Shown here one piece after another: positions 54,042 to 62,450 of a stretch of 64,000 bases of DNA. The notes below the pieces were generated by a model that did no database searches, had not been told where the DNA came from, and saw only the letters and a program-made list of their open reading frames with translations. How positions within the stretch are numbered: position 1 is the stretch's first letter; every line of letters begins with the position of its first letter. Both the position numbers and the translations under genes were made by a program. The stretch is from NCBI GenBank assembly GCA_035635475.1, contig DASQAZ010000134.1:13525-77524 (forward strand). Direction: 5' to 3'. The stretch is from VBOC01 sp035635475. Lineage in GTDB: Bacteria > Bacteroidota > Ignavibacteria > UBA10030 > SZUA-254.

Positions 54042-54887
54042 ATGGCGAACGCCGTCAAGACACTGTATCAGTTCGGCGCCGTCGAGTACGATCTTACGGC
54101 CCGCACGCACCTGATGGGGGTCCTCAACGTTACCCCGGATTCTTTCTCGGACGGGGGACTCTTCTGCGATCCGGAGCGTGCGGTCCGGAGGGGTCTTGAG
54201 ATGGTCGAGGAGGGTGCAGATTTCATCGACGTGGGCGGAGAATCGACAAGACCCGGCTCCGACCCTGTCACAGTCGAAGAAGAGCTGCGGCGGGTGCTGC
54301 CGGTGATCGAAAGGCTTTCCAAGGCCACGGATATCCCGATCTCCGTCGATACGTATAAATCAGCCGTCGCACAGAGGGCGCTTGAGGCTGGTGCGCGTAT
54401 CATCAATGATGTTTCCGGACTTCATTTTGATCCGGATCTCGCGGATGTCGCTGCCGGAGGCGGCGCGACGCTTGTGATCATGCACATGAAGGGGACTCCG
54501 AAGAGCATGCAGGCAGACCCGGTGTATGAGGACGTGATCGCAGAGATCGCAGAATATCTGGCGGCCGCAATCCGCGTCGCCGAGGCAAAAGGCGTAGAAC
54601 AGATTTTCATCGATCCGGGGATTGGCTTCGGAAAGTCGCCCTCCCACAACGTGCAGATAATCCGCCGCCTGGGCGAACTCGGCCCGCTCGGGCATCCGAT
54701 TCTGGTAGGACCGTCGCGAAAATCTTTTATCGGAAAGATCCTGGATCTTCCCGCGGACGAACGCCTTGAGGGGACTGCGGCTGCCGTGGCGGCCTCGGTG
54801 ATGAACGGCGCAAATGTTGTCCGCGTTCACGATGTCAAACAGATGCTGCGCGTCACCCGGGTCGCTGATGCAATCGTCCACTCCTAG
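54042..54887 (+). CDS. folP: Dihydropteroate synthase
   Basis: FolP condenses p-aminobenzoate with 6-hydroxymethyl-dihydropterin diphosphate in folate synthesis. The signatures LMGVLNVTPDSFSDGG, DVGGESTRPGS, SVDTYKSAVA, INDVSGL, MHMKGTP, IDPGIGFGK and VGPSRKSFIG are all present. At 281 residues it is full length from ATG 54042; the open frame upstream to 53874 covers the small basic gene and is not conserved. cdaA follows 34 bp later, a common arrangement. Confidence 0.96.
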   Translation: MANAVKTLYQFGAVEYDLTARTHLMGVLNVTPDSFSDGGLFCDPERAVRRGLEMVEEGADFIDVGGESTRPGSDPVTVEEELRRVLPVIERLSKATDIPISVDTYKSAVAQRALEAGARIINDVSGLHFDPDLADVAAGGGATLVIMHMKGTPKSMQADPVYEDVIAEIAEYLAAAIRVAEAKGVEQIFIDPGIGFGKSPSHNVQIIRRLGELGPLGHPILVGPSRKSFIGKILDLPADERLEGTAAAVAASVMNGANVVRVHDVKQMLRVTRVADAIVHS

Positions 54888-54921
54888 GCCGCGCGCCGGC
54901 CGGCAGAATCGGACCTGAATC

Positions 54922-55737
54922 GTGGAACTCGTGAACATCGGATTTCTGCACGTCACCCTGGTTGATGTTCTCGATATCGCGCTCGTCTCCTTTATTTTTT
55001 ATAAGCTGTACATGCTGATGCGGGGAACGGTGGCTTCCCAGATTTTTGTCGGCCTCGTTCTTATCCTCGGATTCTCATTTCTCACCCAGGCATTCAACTT
55101 CAAGGCAATGAATTGGATCCTGGGCACGCTGACCGACATCTGGGTCATCGCGTTCATCGTCCTCTTTCAGCCCGAGCTGAGGCGCCTGCTCGTGCTGGTG
55201 GGCCGCAACCGGATCGTGCGGCTTTTCCTCCGCCTTGATGTTCAGGAATCGATCGAAGAGATCGCCGGCGCCGCCTCCGAGCTCGCCCGGAAACATCACG
55301 GGATGCTCGTCGTTGTCGTGCGTGCCACCGGGTTGCGCACATTCGTCGACACCGGCCTCACCCTCCAGGCCAGGATCAGCAGGCCGCTCCTCGTGTCGCT
55401 GTTCAATCCCCGCTCGCCCCTGCACGACGGGGCTGTGGTGGTGCGGGACAGGGTCATCGAAGCCGCGAGGGTTACACTTCCCCTGTCGCAGACGACGAGA
55501 ATCGGCGACACGGTGATCGGGATGCGGCACCGCGCCGCACTTGGAATATCCGAACAAGCCGATGTCGTCGCGGTGGTCGTGTCGGAAGAAACCGGCATGA
55601 TCTCACTCGCAGACAACGGGGTTCTGAAGCGGGGTCTCTCTTCCCAGGAGCTCAGGAAAGAACTGCACGCGCGCCTGACGATACCCGCCCCTCACACGGC
55701 GCGCTCGATCTGGAAGGTCTTGAGGGCCCATGGATAG
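54922..55737 (+). CDS. cdaA: Diadenylate cyclase CdaA (c-di-AMP synthase)
   Basis: CdaA makes cyclic di-AMP from two ATP. Three N-terminal transmembrane segments (to about residue 83) precede a DAC domain with the catalytic DGA (169-171, in SPLHDGAVV) and RHR (202-204, in GMRHRAAL) motifs. The start is GTG 54922. The usual regulator CdaR (YbbR) is not adjacent; instead pcm overlaps the stop by 8 bp. c-di-AMP commonly controls K+ and osmolyte uptake. Confidence 0.95.
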   Translation: MELVNIGFLHVTLVDVLDIALVSFIFYKLYMLMRGTVASQIFVGLVLILGFSFLTQAFNFKAMNWILGTLTDIWVIAFIVLFQPELRRLLVLVGRNRIVRLFLRLDVQESIEEIAGAASELARKHHGMLVVVVRATGLRTFVDTGLTLQARISRPLLVSLFNPRSPLHDGAVVVRDRVIEAARVTLPLSQTTRIGDTVIGMRHRAALGISEQADVVAVVVSEETGMISLADNGVLKRGLSSQELRKELHARLTIPAPHTARSIWKVLRAHG

Positions 55738-56422
55738 TCCCCCGCGATTTAAGCGCCCGCCGGCCGATTCCCCCGCCCGGAAGGCATCCCATCGATTTAA
55801 CATCGAGCGATCTGAAATGATCGACCTGCTTCGCCACCGCGGCATTCGGAACGAGCGGTTACTGGCGGCAATGTCGGTTGTGGACCGAAAGGAATTCGTT
55901 CCCGGACCCTTTGTCAATCGCGCCTACGAGGACTCTGCGCTTCCCATCGGGGAATCGCAAACCATCACGCAGCCGTACACCGTCGCGTTCATGACAGAGT
56001 GCCTCGATCCGCGGGAGGGGGATCGGATTCTCGAGGTTGGTACCGGCTCCGGCTATCAGGCCGCCATACTTGCCGAGATGGGAGCTCGCGTTTTCACGAT
56101 CGAGCGGCACATGAACCTTCTGACCGACGCGCGCAAGGTTATCGAGAAATTCGGCTATGATGTCGCCTCGAAGTGCGGCGACGGCACGATCGGGTGGAAA
56201 GAGTTCGCCCCCTTCGAAGGCATCCTCGTCACCGCGGGCGCGCCCGATATACCCCAGCCTCTCCTCGAGCAACTGGGGGAAGGAGGCCGCCTGGTTATTC
56301 CGATCGGCGATATGGATGTCCAGAATCTCCACGTCGTCGAGCGCAGGGGGGAGCGCTACGAGACGAGAGTCGTCTCAGGTTTCAAGTTTGTCCCGTTGAT
56401 CGGCAAAAAGGGCTGGAAATGA
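55730..56422 (+). CDS. pcm: Protein-L-isoaspartate O-methyltransferase
   Basis: Pcm methylates isoaspartyl residues to start their repair. The family blocks are MSVVDRKEFVPG, YEDSALPIGESQTITQPY and the SAM site LEVGTGSGYQAAILAEMG, with ILVTAGAPDIPQPLLEQL further on. At 230 residues it has a 25-residue basic N-terminal extension that is not typical. It overlaps cdaA by 8 bp. Confidence 0.94.
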   Translation: MDSPPRFKRPPADSPARKASHRFNIERSEMIDLLRHRGIRNERLLAAMSVVDRKEFVPGPFVNRAYEDSALPIGESQTITQPYTVAFMTECLDPREGDRILEVGTGSGYQAAILAEMGARVFTIERHMNLLTDARKVIEKFGYDVASKCGDGTIGWKEFAPFEGILVTAGAPDIPQPLLEQLGEGGRLVIPIGDMDVQNLHVVERRGERYETRVVSGFKFVPLIGKKGWK

Positions 56423-56483
56423 CGCGGCCGTCCCATGATCGCACGATTCGGCGCCGCTTGAGCGGCGTCCGAATATCCCCCCG

Positions 56484-57440
56484 GTGAAATCGGGAATTGA
56501 TCGGGTGGGGCATGATCATTCGAGACGTGTCCTCGTCCTGGTCGGTCCCACCGCTTCCGGCAAGACAGCCCTTTCACTTCTGATAGCAGCAGAACTCGAC
56601 GCTGAAATCATCTCCGCCGATTCCCGCCAACTCTACGAGTTCCTCGACATCGGCACCGCGAAGCCCTCCGATGAAGAACGGAAGCGTGTGAAGCACCATT
56701 TTGTAAACCTTCAGCCGCCCGATCGGGAGTTTAATGCCGGCGAGTTTGGAAGACGGGGCCGGGCGGCAGTCGAAGACATTCTGGGGCGTGGAAAAGTGCC
56801 GCTCGTCGTCGGCGGGTCAGGGCTATACATCCAAGCCCTCATCGACGGCTTCTTCGATGGGGTCTCAGCAGAACGTGAAATCAGGGAGGAACTCCGGAGG
56901 CGGTTAAGGACTGAGGGTCCCGTCGAACTTCTCAACGAGCTGACGCGCGTGGATCCTGCGGCCGCGGGTCGAATGCATCCGGGAAATACGAGGAGAATTG
57001 TCCGCGCTCTCGAGGTCTTCCGGTCGACGGGCATACCGATCTCTGAACTTCAGAAGGATCGCCTGGAGATTAGCTTCCGGCCCGTCCTGGCTGGATTGAA
57101 CTGGGACCGCGGCGCTTTGTACGCCAGAGTCGACCGGAGGGCCGATCGGATGATTGAACAGGGTTTGATCCGTGAGGTGAGAGACCTTCAGGCGAAAGGG
57201 TATTCGCCGGACCTGAATGCCCTCCAGACACCCGGGTACCGGGAAATGTTTGCCTTTCTCGCGGGGAAGATGAGCTTCGAGGAAGCGGTCTCGCTCATGA
57301 AACGCGAGACCCGCAGGTATGCGAAGCGCCAGTTGACCTGGTTCCGGCGAGATACGCGCATCCGGTGGTTCGAACTCCGGGACGAAGACGATTTTCCCCC
57401 GGCGGCCTCTGCAATTTCTTCCTATTTTCTTTCGGCATAG
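56484..57440 (+). CDS. miaA: tRNA dimethylallyltransferase MiaA
   Basis: MiaA adds a dimethylallyl group to A37 of tRNAs reading UNN codons. It has the P-loop VLVGPTASGKTALSLL, DSRQLYEFLDIGTAKPS, the substrate loop GGSGLYIQALIDG and the C-terminal FRRDTRIRWFE. The start is GTG 56484 (GTG 56505 is an alternative); no ATG fits. It ends about 120 bp before tRNA-Pro. Confidence 0.95.
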   Translation: MKSGIDRVGHDHSRRVLVLVGPTASGKTALSLLIAAELDAEIISADSRQLYEFLDIGTAKPSDEERKRVKHHFVNLQPPDREFNAGEFGRRGRAAVEDILGRGKVPLVVGGSGLYIQALIDGFFDGVSAEREIREELRRRLRTEGPVELLNELTRVDPAAAGRMHPGNTRRIVRALEVFRSTGIPISELQKDRLEISFRPVLAGLNWDRGALYARVDRRADRMIEQGLIREVRDLQAKGYSPDLNALQTPGYREMFAFLAGKMSFEEAVSLMKRETRRYAKRQLTWFRRDTRIRWFELRDEDDFPPAASAISSYFLSA

Positions 57441-57452
57441 GTTCCGGTAGTT

Positions 57453-57480
57453 TTGAAAATCCAGCCGATTTTAGTATCTT
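57453..57480 (+). promoter_or_regulatory. Possible promoter of tRNA-Pro and the response regulator
   Basis: TTGAAA (57453-57458), 16 bp and TATCTT (57475-57480) lie about 80 bp upstream of the tRNA, in an AT-rich patch right after miaA. Confidence 0.3.
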
Positions 57481-57560
57481 ATCGAGCAATCGCGCGAGTC
57501 GGTGATAGATAAAGATGGGCACGAGACATGTGCAATCGGCTCATTCGCAACATATGAGAA

Positions 57561-57635
57561 CGGGGCGTGGCTCAGCCCGGCTAGAGCGCTTGGTTCGGGA
57601 CCAAGAGGTCGGCGGTTCAAATCCGCCCGCCCCGA
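57561..57635 (+). tRNA. tRNA-Pro (anticodon CGG)
   Basis: The full cloverleaf can be folded: acceptor CGGGGCG/CGCCCCG, D stem GCTC/GAGC, anticodon stem CTTGG/CCAAG with loop TTCGGGA (anticodon CGG at 57596-57598), T arm GGCGG-TTCAAAT-CCGCC and discriminator A. The CCA end is not encoded, so it must be added by a nucleotidyltransferase. It reads CCG codons. Confidence 0.97.
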
Positions 57636-57655
57636 CAATACTATAGCACCCTGCC

Positions 57656-58087
57656 TTGGTTTTGAATTCCCCACCGATTAATATTCTGATCGTCGAAGAC
57701 AACCTCGAGCATCAAAAGATTACCGAGTACGCCTTGAGGCGGAACAACGTCCACGGGAAATTCATCGTTGTGCGCGACGGGCAGGAGGCGCTCGACTATC
57801 TTTACGGTGAACGGGCTTTTTCGGACGCGGCAAAATACCCTGCGCCCGATCTGATTCTCCTCGATTTGAATCTTCCGAAACGGGATGGAAGAGAGGTCTT
57901 GAGAATCATCAAGCAGGATTCATCGTTGAAAGAAATCCCCGTCGTCGTCGTGAGCACGTCCGACCGCGAGGAGGATATCTCCTATGCATTTCAAACGGGC
58001 GCCGTGGCCTACATCAGCAAGTCGAGCGGCTTTGACAAGTTCAATTCGGACATTGCGTCCGTCGCCCGCTACGCGCGCGTCTCGTGA
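57656..58087 (+). CDS. Single-domain response regulator (Rcp1-like CheY fold)
   Basis: This 143-residue protein is a receiver domain with acidic pocket ILIVEDN, phospho-acceptor D70 in LILLDLNLP, the switch VVVSTSD and the conserved Lys in YISKSSG. The long loop GERAFSDAAKYPAPD is typical of Rcp1-type regulators that partner phytochrome-like or GAF-containing kinases. It has no output domain. No ATG is available: TTG 57656 or TTG 57662 must serve as start, only 20-26 bp after the tRNA, and a stop codon in frame lies just upstream. Confidence 0.88.
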   Translation: MVLNSPPINILIVEDNLEHQKITEYALRRNNVHGKFIVVRDGQEALDYLYGERAFSDAAKYPAPDLILLDLNLPKRDGREVLRIIKQDSSLKEIPVVVVSTSDREEDISYAFQTGAVAYISKSSGFDKFNSDIASVARYARVS

Positions 58088-58138
58088 ACGCGTTGAATCT
58101 CTGAACGGAAATACGTATTTTGCCTCCGGAAATGTTCT

Positions 58139-59449
58139 ATGTCTCACATCCTTGCAATCATAGGCCGGCCAAACGTCGGGAAGTCGACTCTCTTCAACCG
58201 CATCATGGGAGAGCGCGAAGCGATCGTCGACGATCTGCCCGGAGCCACGCGCGACCGGCACTACGGAACGGCCGAATGGGCGGGTAAAAGCTTCACGCTC
58301 ATCGATACGGGGGGCTACGTCCCGCGCTCCGATGATCTCTTCGAGCGGGCGATCCGCGAGCAGGCTCAAATCGCACTTGAAGAAGCGAACGCAGTCATTT
58401 TTCTGGTAGACGGGCTCACAGGGCCGACTCCCATCGACGAGGAGATCGCTGCAATCCTCCGAAAGTCCCGCAAAAAGGTTCACCTTGTCGTCAACAAAGT
58501 CGATAACAGTGAGCGTGAGGTCGATGCAGCCCAGTTCTACCGGCTGGGTCTCGGCGACCCGTTTGGTGTCTCGGCACTGGGGGGCCGGATGATCGGCGAT
58601 TTTCTCGATGTGATCACCTCCAGCATGCCCCTCAACGGAGAGCTGGAAGAATCCGATGATCGGTTAAAGATTGGGATCATCGGGAAGCCCAATGTCGGCA
58701 AGTCGTCGCTGGTGAATGCGCTCATCGGAAAGACCCGGCAGATCGTGACGCCCGTCCCCGGCACAACAAGGGATTCCATCGATTCCATCCTGCGGTACGA
58801 AAAGGAAGAGATCGTCCTGATCGACACCGCCGGACTCCGCCGGAAGAGCCGCATCACCGAGAATGTGGAGTTTTTCAGCACGCTTCGGGCACTGAAGTGC
58901 ATCGACCGGTGTGACGTCGCGATTTTGGTACTGGATGCCGAAAGCGGCGTCGACCGCCAGGACCTTCGAATTCTGGAAAGCATCGCTGAACGCCGCCGTG
59001 GAACAATCATCGCGGCAAACAAGTGGGATCTTGTCGAGAAGAACGACCGCACAGCCGCCGAGTATGAATCGTCGCTCAAATCTCTGCTCCGGATCTACGA
59101 TTATATTCCGATCATGTTTATTTCCGCCCTGACCAAACAACGAATCTACAAGTTGATCGAAATGGCGAAGTCGGTTTTCGCGGAGCAGACCAAGCGAGTT
59201 CCGACGAAAAAGCTCAATAACCTCTTGATGAAAGTAATCGAGGAGACTCCGCCCTCGTCCCAGACCGGAAAGGAGATCCGCATCAAGTATGTAACGCAGG
59301 TGAAAAGCGATCACCCGGCCTTTGCCTTCTTCACCAACGAGCCGAAACTGATCAAGGATGAATACCGGCGATTCCTCGAACGGAAACTCCGCGAGCATTT
59401 TTCCTTCACAGGCGCCCCCGTTTCCGTCTACTTCCGAAAAAGCAGCTGA
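58139..59449 (+). CDS. der: Ribosome biogenesis GTPase Der (EngA)
   Basis: Der is essential for 50S subunit assembly. Two tandem G domains are present, with GRPNVGKSTLFNR, DTGGYV and NKVD in the first and GKPNVGKSSLVN, DTAGLRRKSR and ANKWDLVEK in the second, then the KH-like C-terminal domain (QVKSDHPAFAFFTNEP). At 436 residues it is of normal length. Confidence 0.97.
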   Translation: MSHILAIIGRPNVGKSTLFNRIMGEREAIVDDLPGATRDRHYGTAEWAGKSFTLIDTGGYVPRSDDLFERAIREQAQIALEEANAVIFLVDGLTGPTPIDEEIAAILRKSRKKVHLVVNKVDNSEREVDAAQFYRLGLGDPFGVSALGGRMIGDFLDVITSSMPLNGELEESDDRLKIGIIGKPNVGKSSLVNALIGKTRQIVTPVPGTTRDSIDSILRYEKEEIVLIDTAGLRRKSRITENVEFFSTLRALKCIDRCDVAILVLDAESGVDRQDLRILESIAERRRGTIIAANKWDLVEKNDRTAAEYESSLKSLLRIYDYIPIMFISALTKQRIYKLIEMAKSVFAEQTKRVPTKKLNNLLMKVIEETPPSSQTGKEIRIKYVTQVKSDHPAFAFFTNEPKLIKDEYRRFLERKLREHFSFTGAPVSVYFRKSS

Positions 59450-59491
59450 AGAACGCTTGTCCCCAGCATCTCCAACCCCGCACGATCAATC

Positions 59492-60862
59492 ATGAAGAAG
59501 CGGCGTATCCTCGTCGTGGGCGGACTCGCCGCAGGCCCGAGCGCTGCCGCCAAAGCGGTGCGAACGAACCCGGTTGCCGAGGTCACGATGTTCGAGACGA
59601 CCGACACCGTCTCGTACGGCATTTGCGAAGCGCCGTACGCGATCGGAGGGATGATCGAGCAGGAAGGAAAGCTCGTGGCCTATACCCCGGAGCGCCTCCG
59701 CAGCGAGAAGGGATTCGAGGTCAAAACGCTTCATCGGGTTGAAAAGATTCTGCCGGGCAAGCACCGGATTGCCGTCCGGGACCTGAAGAACCGCTCGATG
59801 ATTGAATTCGACTATGACAAGCTTATTCTTGCGACCGGTTCGCGCCCCCGCCGTCTTGACGTCGAGGGCGAGGATGCACGGAATGTGTTCCACCTTAGCA
59901 CGCGGGACGACACACTCAAAATTCTGAATTATCTCAAGATCGAGTCCCCCGGCAAGGCGGTCATCATCGGCGGCGGATACATCGGCATGGAGATTGCGGA
60001 GGCGTTGAGGGCGAGGGGTCTGGATGTGACGCTGATACACCGCTACCGCCTCCCGATGGCGGGACTAGAGCAGGAGACCCGGGAGCAGATCCTGGATGAG
60101 CTCGTAAACAATGACATCCATTTTGTGTCGAACGCGTCGGTGGAATCTCTCGTGCAGGATAAACAGGGAATTATTCGCCACGTAGTGACCACTCGGGGTT
60201 CCTTCGAGTGCGATCTCGTTATCCTCTCACTCGGCGTCGAACCCAACGTTGAGCTTGCGGCCGAAGCTCGCCTCAGGCTGGGCGAGTACGGCGGGATCGT
60301 TACCGATGAGCGGCAACAGACCAGCGTGGATGCCGTGCTTGCCGCCGGAGACTGCTGCGAGGTAAAAAATGTCATCACAGGCAAGCGCATGTACCTTCCG
60401 CTCGCAACTCTGGCGAGCAGGGCGGCATGGGTTGCCGGCGAAAACGCAGCGGGAGGTCACGCCACGTTCAAAGGGGGCATTCGGGCGATCGCCGTAAAGG
60501 TGTTCGGCCTCGAGGTTGCGCAGGTAGGATTGAGTTCCGAAGAGGCAAGGGCGGCCAAGTTTTCGGTAGCCACTGAATCGATCACTGCATTCGGGAAAGT
60601 CGCCATTATGCCCGGAGCCCGGAAGACAACCGTGAAGCTGATACTCGACAGGCGGTCGAAGCGGCTTCTTGGGGCGAATCTTTACGGCGGAGACGGGGCG
60701 GTCCTGCGCGCGGATATTCTTGGGGTGGCGATACAGCAGCGACTGACGATCGAGGAGGTTTCCCGGCTTGACCTGATCTATGCTCCTCCGTTTGCGCCGC
60801 TCTGGGATCCCATCCTCGTCGCCGCCAACCAGGCGAAAAAGAGGGTACAACATGCCGACTAA
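59492..60862 (+). CDS. CoA-disulfide-reductase-like FAD/NAD(P) oxidoreductase
   Basis: A 456-residue flavoprotein of the single-cysteine disulfide reductase group (CoADR, NADH oxidase/peroxidase). It has the FAD motif ILVVGGLAAGPSAAA, the redox cysteine C45 in SYGICEAPYAIGG, the NAD(P) motif VIIGGGYIGMEIAE and the second FAD motif VDAVLAAGDCCE. In the bacillithiol-producing context it may reduce CoA disulfide, bacillithiol-type disulfides or polysulfide; which one is unclear. upp overlaps its end by 11 bp. Confidence 0.86.
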   Translation: MKKRRILVVGGLAAGPSAAAKAVRTNPVAEVTMFETTDTVSYGICEAPYAIGGMIEQEGKLVAYTPERLRSEKGFEVKTLHRVEKILPGKHRIAVRDLKNRSMIEFDYDKLILATGSRPRRLDVEGEDARNVFHLSTRDDTLKILNYLKIESPGKAVIIGGGYIGMEIAEALRARGLDVTLIHRYRLPMAGLEQETREQILDELVNNDIHFVSNASVESLVQDKQGIIRHVVTTRGSFECDLVILSLGVEPNVELAAEARLRLGEYGGIVTDERQQTSVDAVLAAGDCCEVKNVITGKRMYLPLATLASRAAWVAGENAAGGHATFKGGIRAIAVKVFGLEVAQVGLSSEEARAAKFSVATESITAFGKVAIMPGARKTTVKLILDRRSKRLLGANLYGGDGAVLRADILGVAIQQRLTIEEVSRLDLIYAPPFAPLWDPILVAANQAKKRVQHAD

Positions 60863-61523
60863 GAGCCGCAAGAAACGCTCCCGCACCCGATCGGCGCCGA
60901 AGCTTACACTGATCGACCATCCATTGATTAAGCGGGATCTGACGCTTCTGCGTGACAGAAAAACCCCAAGCAACATTTTCCGCTCGGTGTTAAGGAGGGT
61001 GGCAAGCCTGATGGCCTACCAGGTGACGGATGATTTGGGCGTGCGGCGGGTGTCCGTCACGACGCCGCTGGAGAAAACAACCGGCTACTCTGTCTCCGAT
61101 TCGATTATCCTTGTCCCGATTCTGCGCGCCGGGCTGGGGCTTGTGGGCGGCTTTGTGGAAGTTCTTCCCGAGGCCCGGGTCGGGCATATCGGTCTGTACC
61201 GGGACGAAGTGACGCTCAAACCGGTGGATTACTACCTGAAATTCCCCAGAAGATTGCGCCCTGCGCTCGTGATCGTTCTGGACCCCATGCTTGCCACCGG
61301 AGGAAGCGCAACATCCGCCATTACGCTGTTGAAAGAGAAGGGCGCCGAGAGAATCCGTTTCGTATGCCTGGTCGCCGCGCCGGAGGGCGTTGAGTTGCTC
61401 ACGAGAACCCACCCCGATGTAAGGGTCTACACGTGCGCCCTCGACCGGAAGCTGAATAAGCAGGGATACATCCTGCCGGGCCTCGGAGACGCGGGCGATC
61501 GGATCTTCGGCACCGCCGAATAA
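60852..61523 (+). CDS. upp: Uracil phosphoribosyltransferase
   Basis: Upp makes UMP from uracil and PRPP. The signatures VPILRAGLGLVGGF, YRDEVTLKPVDYYLKFP and the PRPP loop LDPMLATGGSA are present, and the C-terminal GLGDAGDRIFGT binds uracil. It has a very basic extra N-terminus (MPTKSRKKRSRTRS). The ATG at 60852 overlaps the preceding gene by 11 bp. Confidence 0.94.
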   Translation: MPTKSRKKRSRTRSAPKLTLIDHPLIKRDLTLLRDRKTPSNIFRSVLRRVASLMAYQVTDDLGVRRVSVTTPLEKTTGYSVSDSIILVPILRAGLGLVGGFVEVLPEARVGHIGLYRDEVTLKPVDYYLKFPRRLRPALVIVLDPMLATGGSATSAITLLKEKGAERIRFVCLVAAPEGVELLTRTHPDVRVYTCALDRKLNKQGYILPGLGDAGDRIFGTAE

Positions 61524-61561
61524 GGGGCGAATCGGCCTGCAATTCCGGCTCCCTGGCCGTG

Positions 61562-61590
61562 TTGACTTTCGACTCAGAACTTCATACAAT
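61562..61590 (+). promoter_or_regulatory. Sigma-70-like promoter of the RsbW/RsbV-like pair
   Basis: TTGACT (61562-61567), 17 bp and TACAAT (61585-61590) form a near-consensus promoter. An upstream GTG at 61559 that would extend the anti-sigma gene through it is therefore unlikely to be used; the leader to ATG 61679 would be about 80 nt. Confidence 0.6.
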
Positions 61591-61678
61591 TGACCAATCC
61601 TTTCGGGGGCGGGTTCATCAGATCAAGCGCGACGGGCTCGGGTCGCCCGGGCTATTCCTCATTACCAGTTTCACTCCA

Positions 61679-62113
61679 ATGGAAAAAAAGTTTCCGAAGG
61701 AGATGGGGTCGTTGAATTCGGTCTTCGAGTACATTGACGAATTCATGCTCTTAAATCGCCTCAATCATTCCGCAACATACGCGCTGCGGTTTATCGTCGA
61801 GGAGCTCTTCACAAACCTGGTGAAGTACAACCGCGGCAGCCAGAACGAGATCGCCGTGAGTCTCGAGAAGGTTGGTGATTCGGCGGTCGTCCAACTCACG
61901 GATTTCGACGTGGATGAATTCGATTTGACGAAACTCCCGGAAGTGAGCGTCGATGAACCGCTGCGCCGGAGACCGGTCGGGGGGCTCGGGGTTCATCTCG
62001 TGCGGAAAATGGTCGACGAAATGAGGTACGAGTACTCCAATCGTGTGAGCAAAATCATGGTCACAAAAAATCTGAAGTCATCCGGTGTTCAGGGTCACAG
62101 TCAAGAGCAATAA
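61679..62113 (+). CDS. RsbW-like ATP-binding anti-sigma regulatory protein
   Basis: This 144-residue protein has a GHKL fold: the N box EELFTNLVKYN (about 41-51) and the G2 box GGLGVHLVRKMVD (about 101-113). The segment that usually reads DxGxxF is DFDVDEFD here, so the conserved glycine of the first ATP-lid motif is replaced by Asp; ATP binding or kinase activity may be altered. It likely binds the STAS protein encoded directly after it (29-bp overlap) in a partner switch. ATG 61679 is preferred because a promoter occupies the open frame upstream. Confidence 0.85.
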   Translation: MEKKFPKEMGSLNSVFEYIDEFMLLNRLNHSATYALRFIVEELFTNLVKYNRGSQNEIAVSLEKVGDSAVVQLTDFDVDEFDLTKLPEVSVDEPLRRRPVGGLGVHLVRKMVDEMRYEYSNRVSKIMVTKNLKSSGVQGHSQEQ

Positions 62114-62369
62114 CGAGATCGAGCTTGTCGGACGACTCGATGCCTCCCAGGTTGCGGTTGCCAGAGAAGCGCTCGATCGAGTCGACCGCTCCTCCACGAT
62201 AGACTTCCGAGGTCTTGAATATATCTCGAGTGCGGGCATGGGCGTTCTGATCATGACGCAGAAGAGATTGAGCGAGTCGGACCAGAAACTGACCCTGGTC
62301 AACCTCAATAGCCATATCAGGGATATCTTTCGATATGCGGGATTTGACCGGGTGTTCGAAATCCGCTGA
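62085..62369 (+). CDS. STAS-domain anti-sigma factor antagonist (RsbV/SpoIIAA-like)
   Basis: A 94-residue STAS protein with ELVGRLDA, IDFRGLEYISSAGMGVLI and a C-terminal helix DIFRYAGFDRVF. The expected phosphorylation site is S49 in ISSAGMG. It begins at GTG 62085 inside the end of the RsbW-like gene, which suggests strict co-translation. The free form would release a sigma factor or another output protein. Confidence 0.9.
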   Translation: MFRVTVKSNNEIELVGRLDASQVAVAREALDRVDRSSTIDFRGLEYISSAGMGVLIMTQKRLSESDQKLTLVNLNSHIRDIFRYAGFDRVFEIR

Positions 62370-62392
62370 TTTCCCGTTCCGGAAGGGGGCCG

Positions 62393-62408
62393 GCCCGGAT
62401 TACCGGGC
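62393..62408 (+). terminator. Short GC hairpin between the STAS and sigma genes
   Basis: GCCCGG-ATTA-CCGGGC makes a perfect 6-bp stem and 4-nt loop 24 bp after the STAS stop, without a T tract. It could attenuate read-through into the sigma gene. Confidence 0.3.
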
Positions 62409-62450
62409 AGCGCGCGCTAGCACCAACTTTTCTCTGTTTCCGGTGTATGT

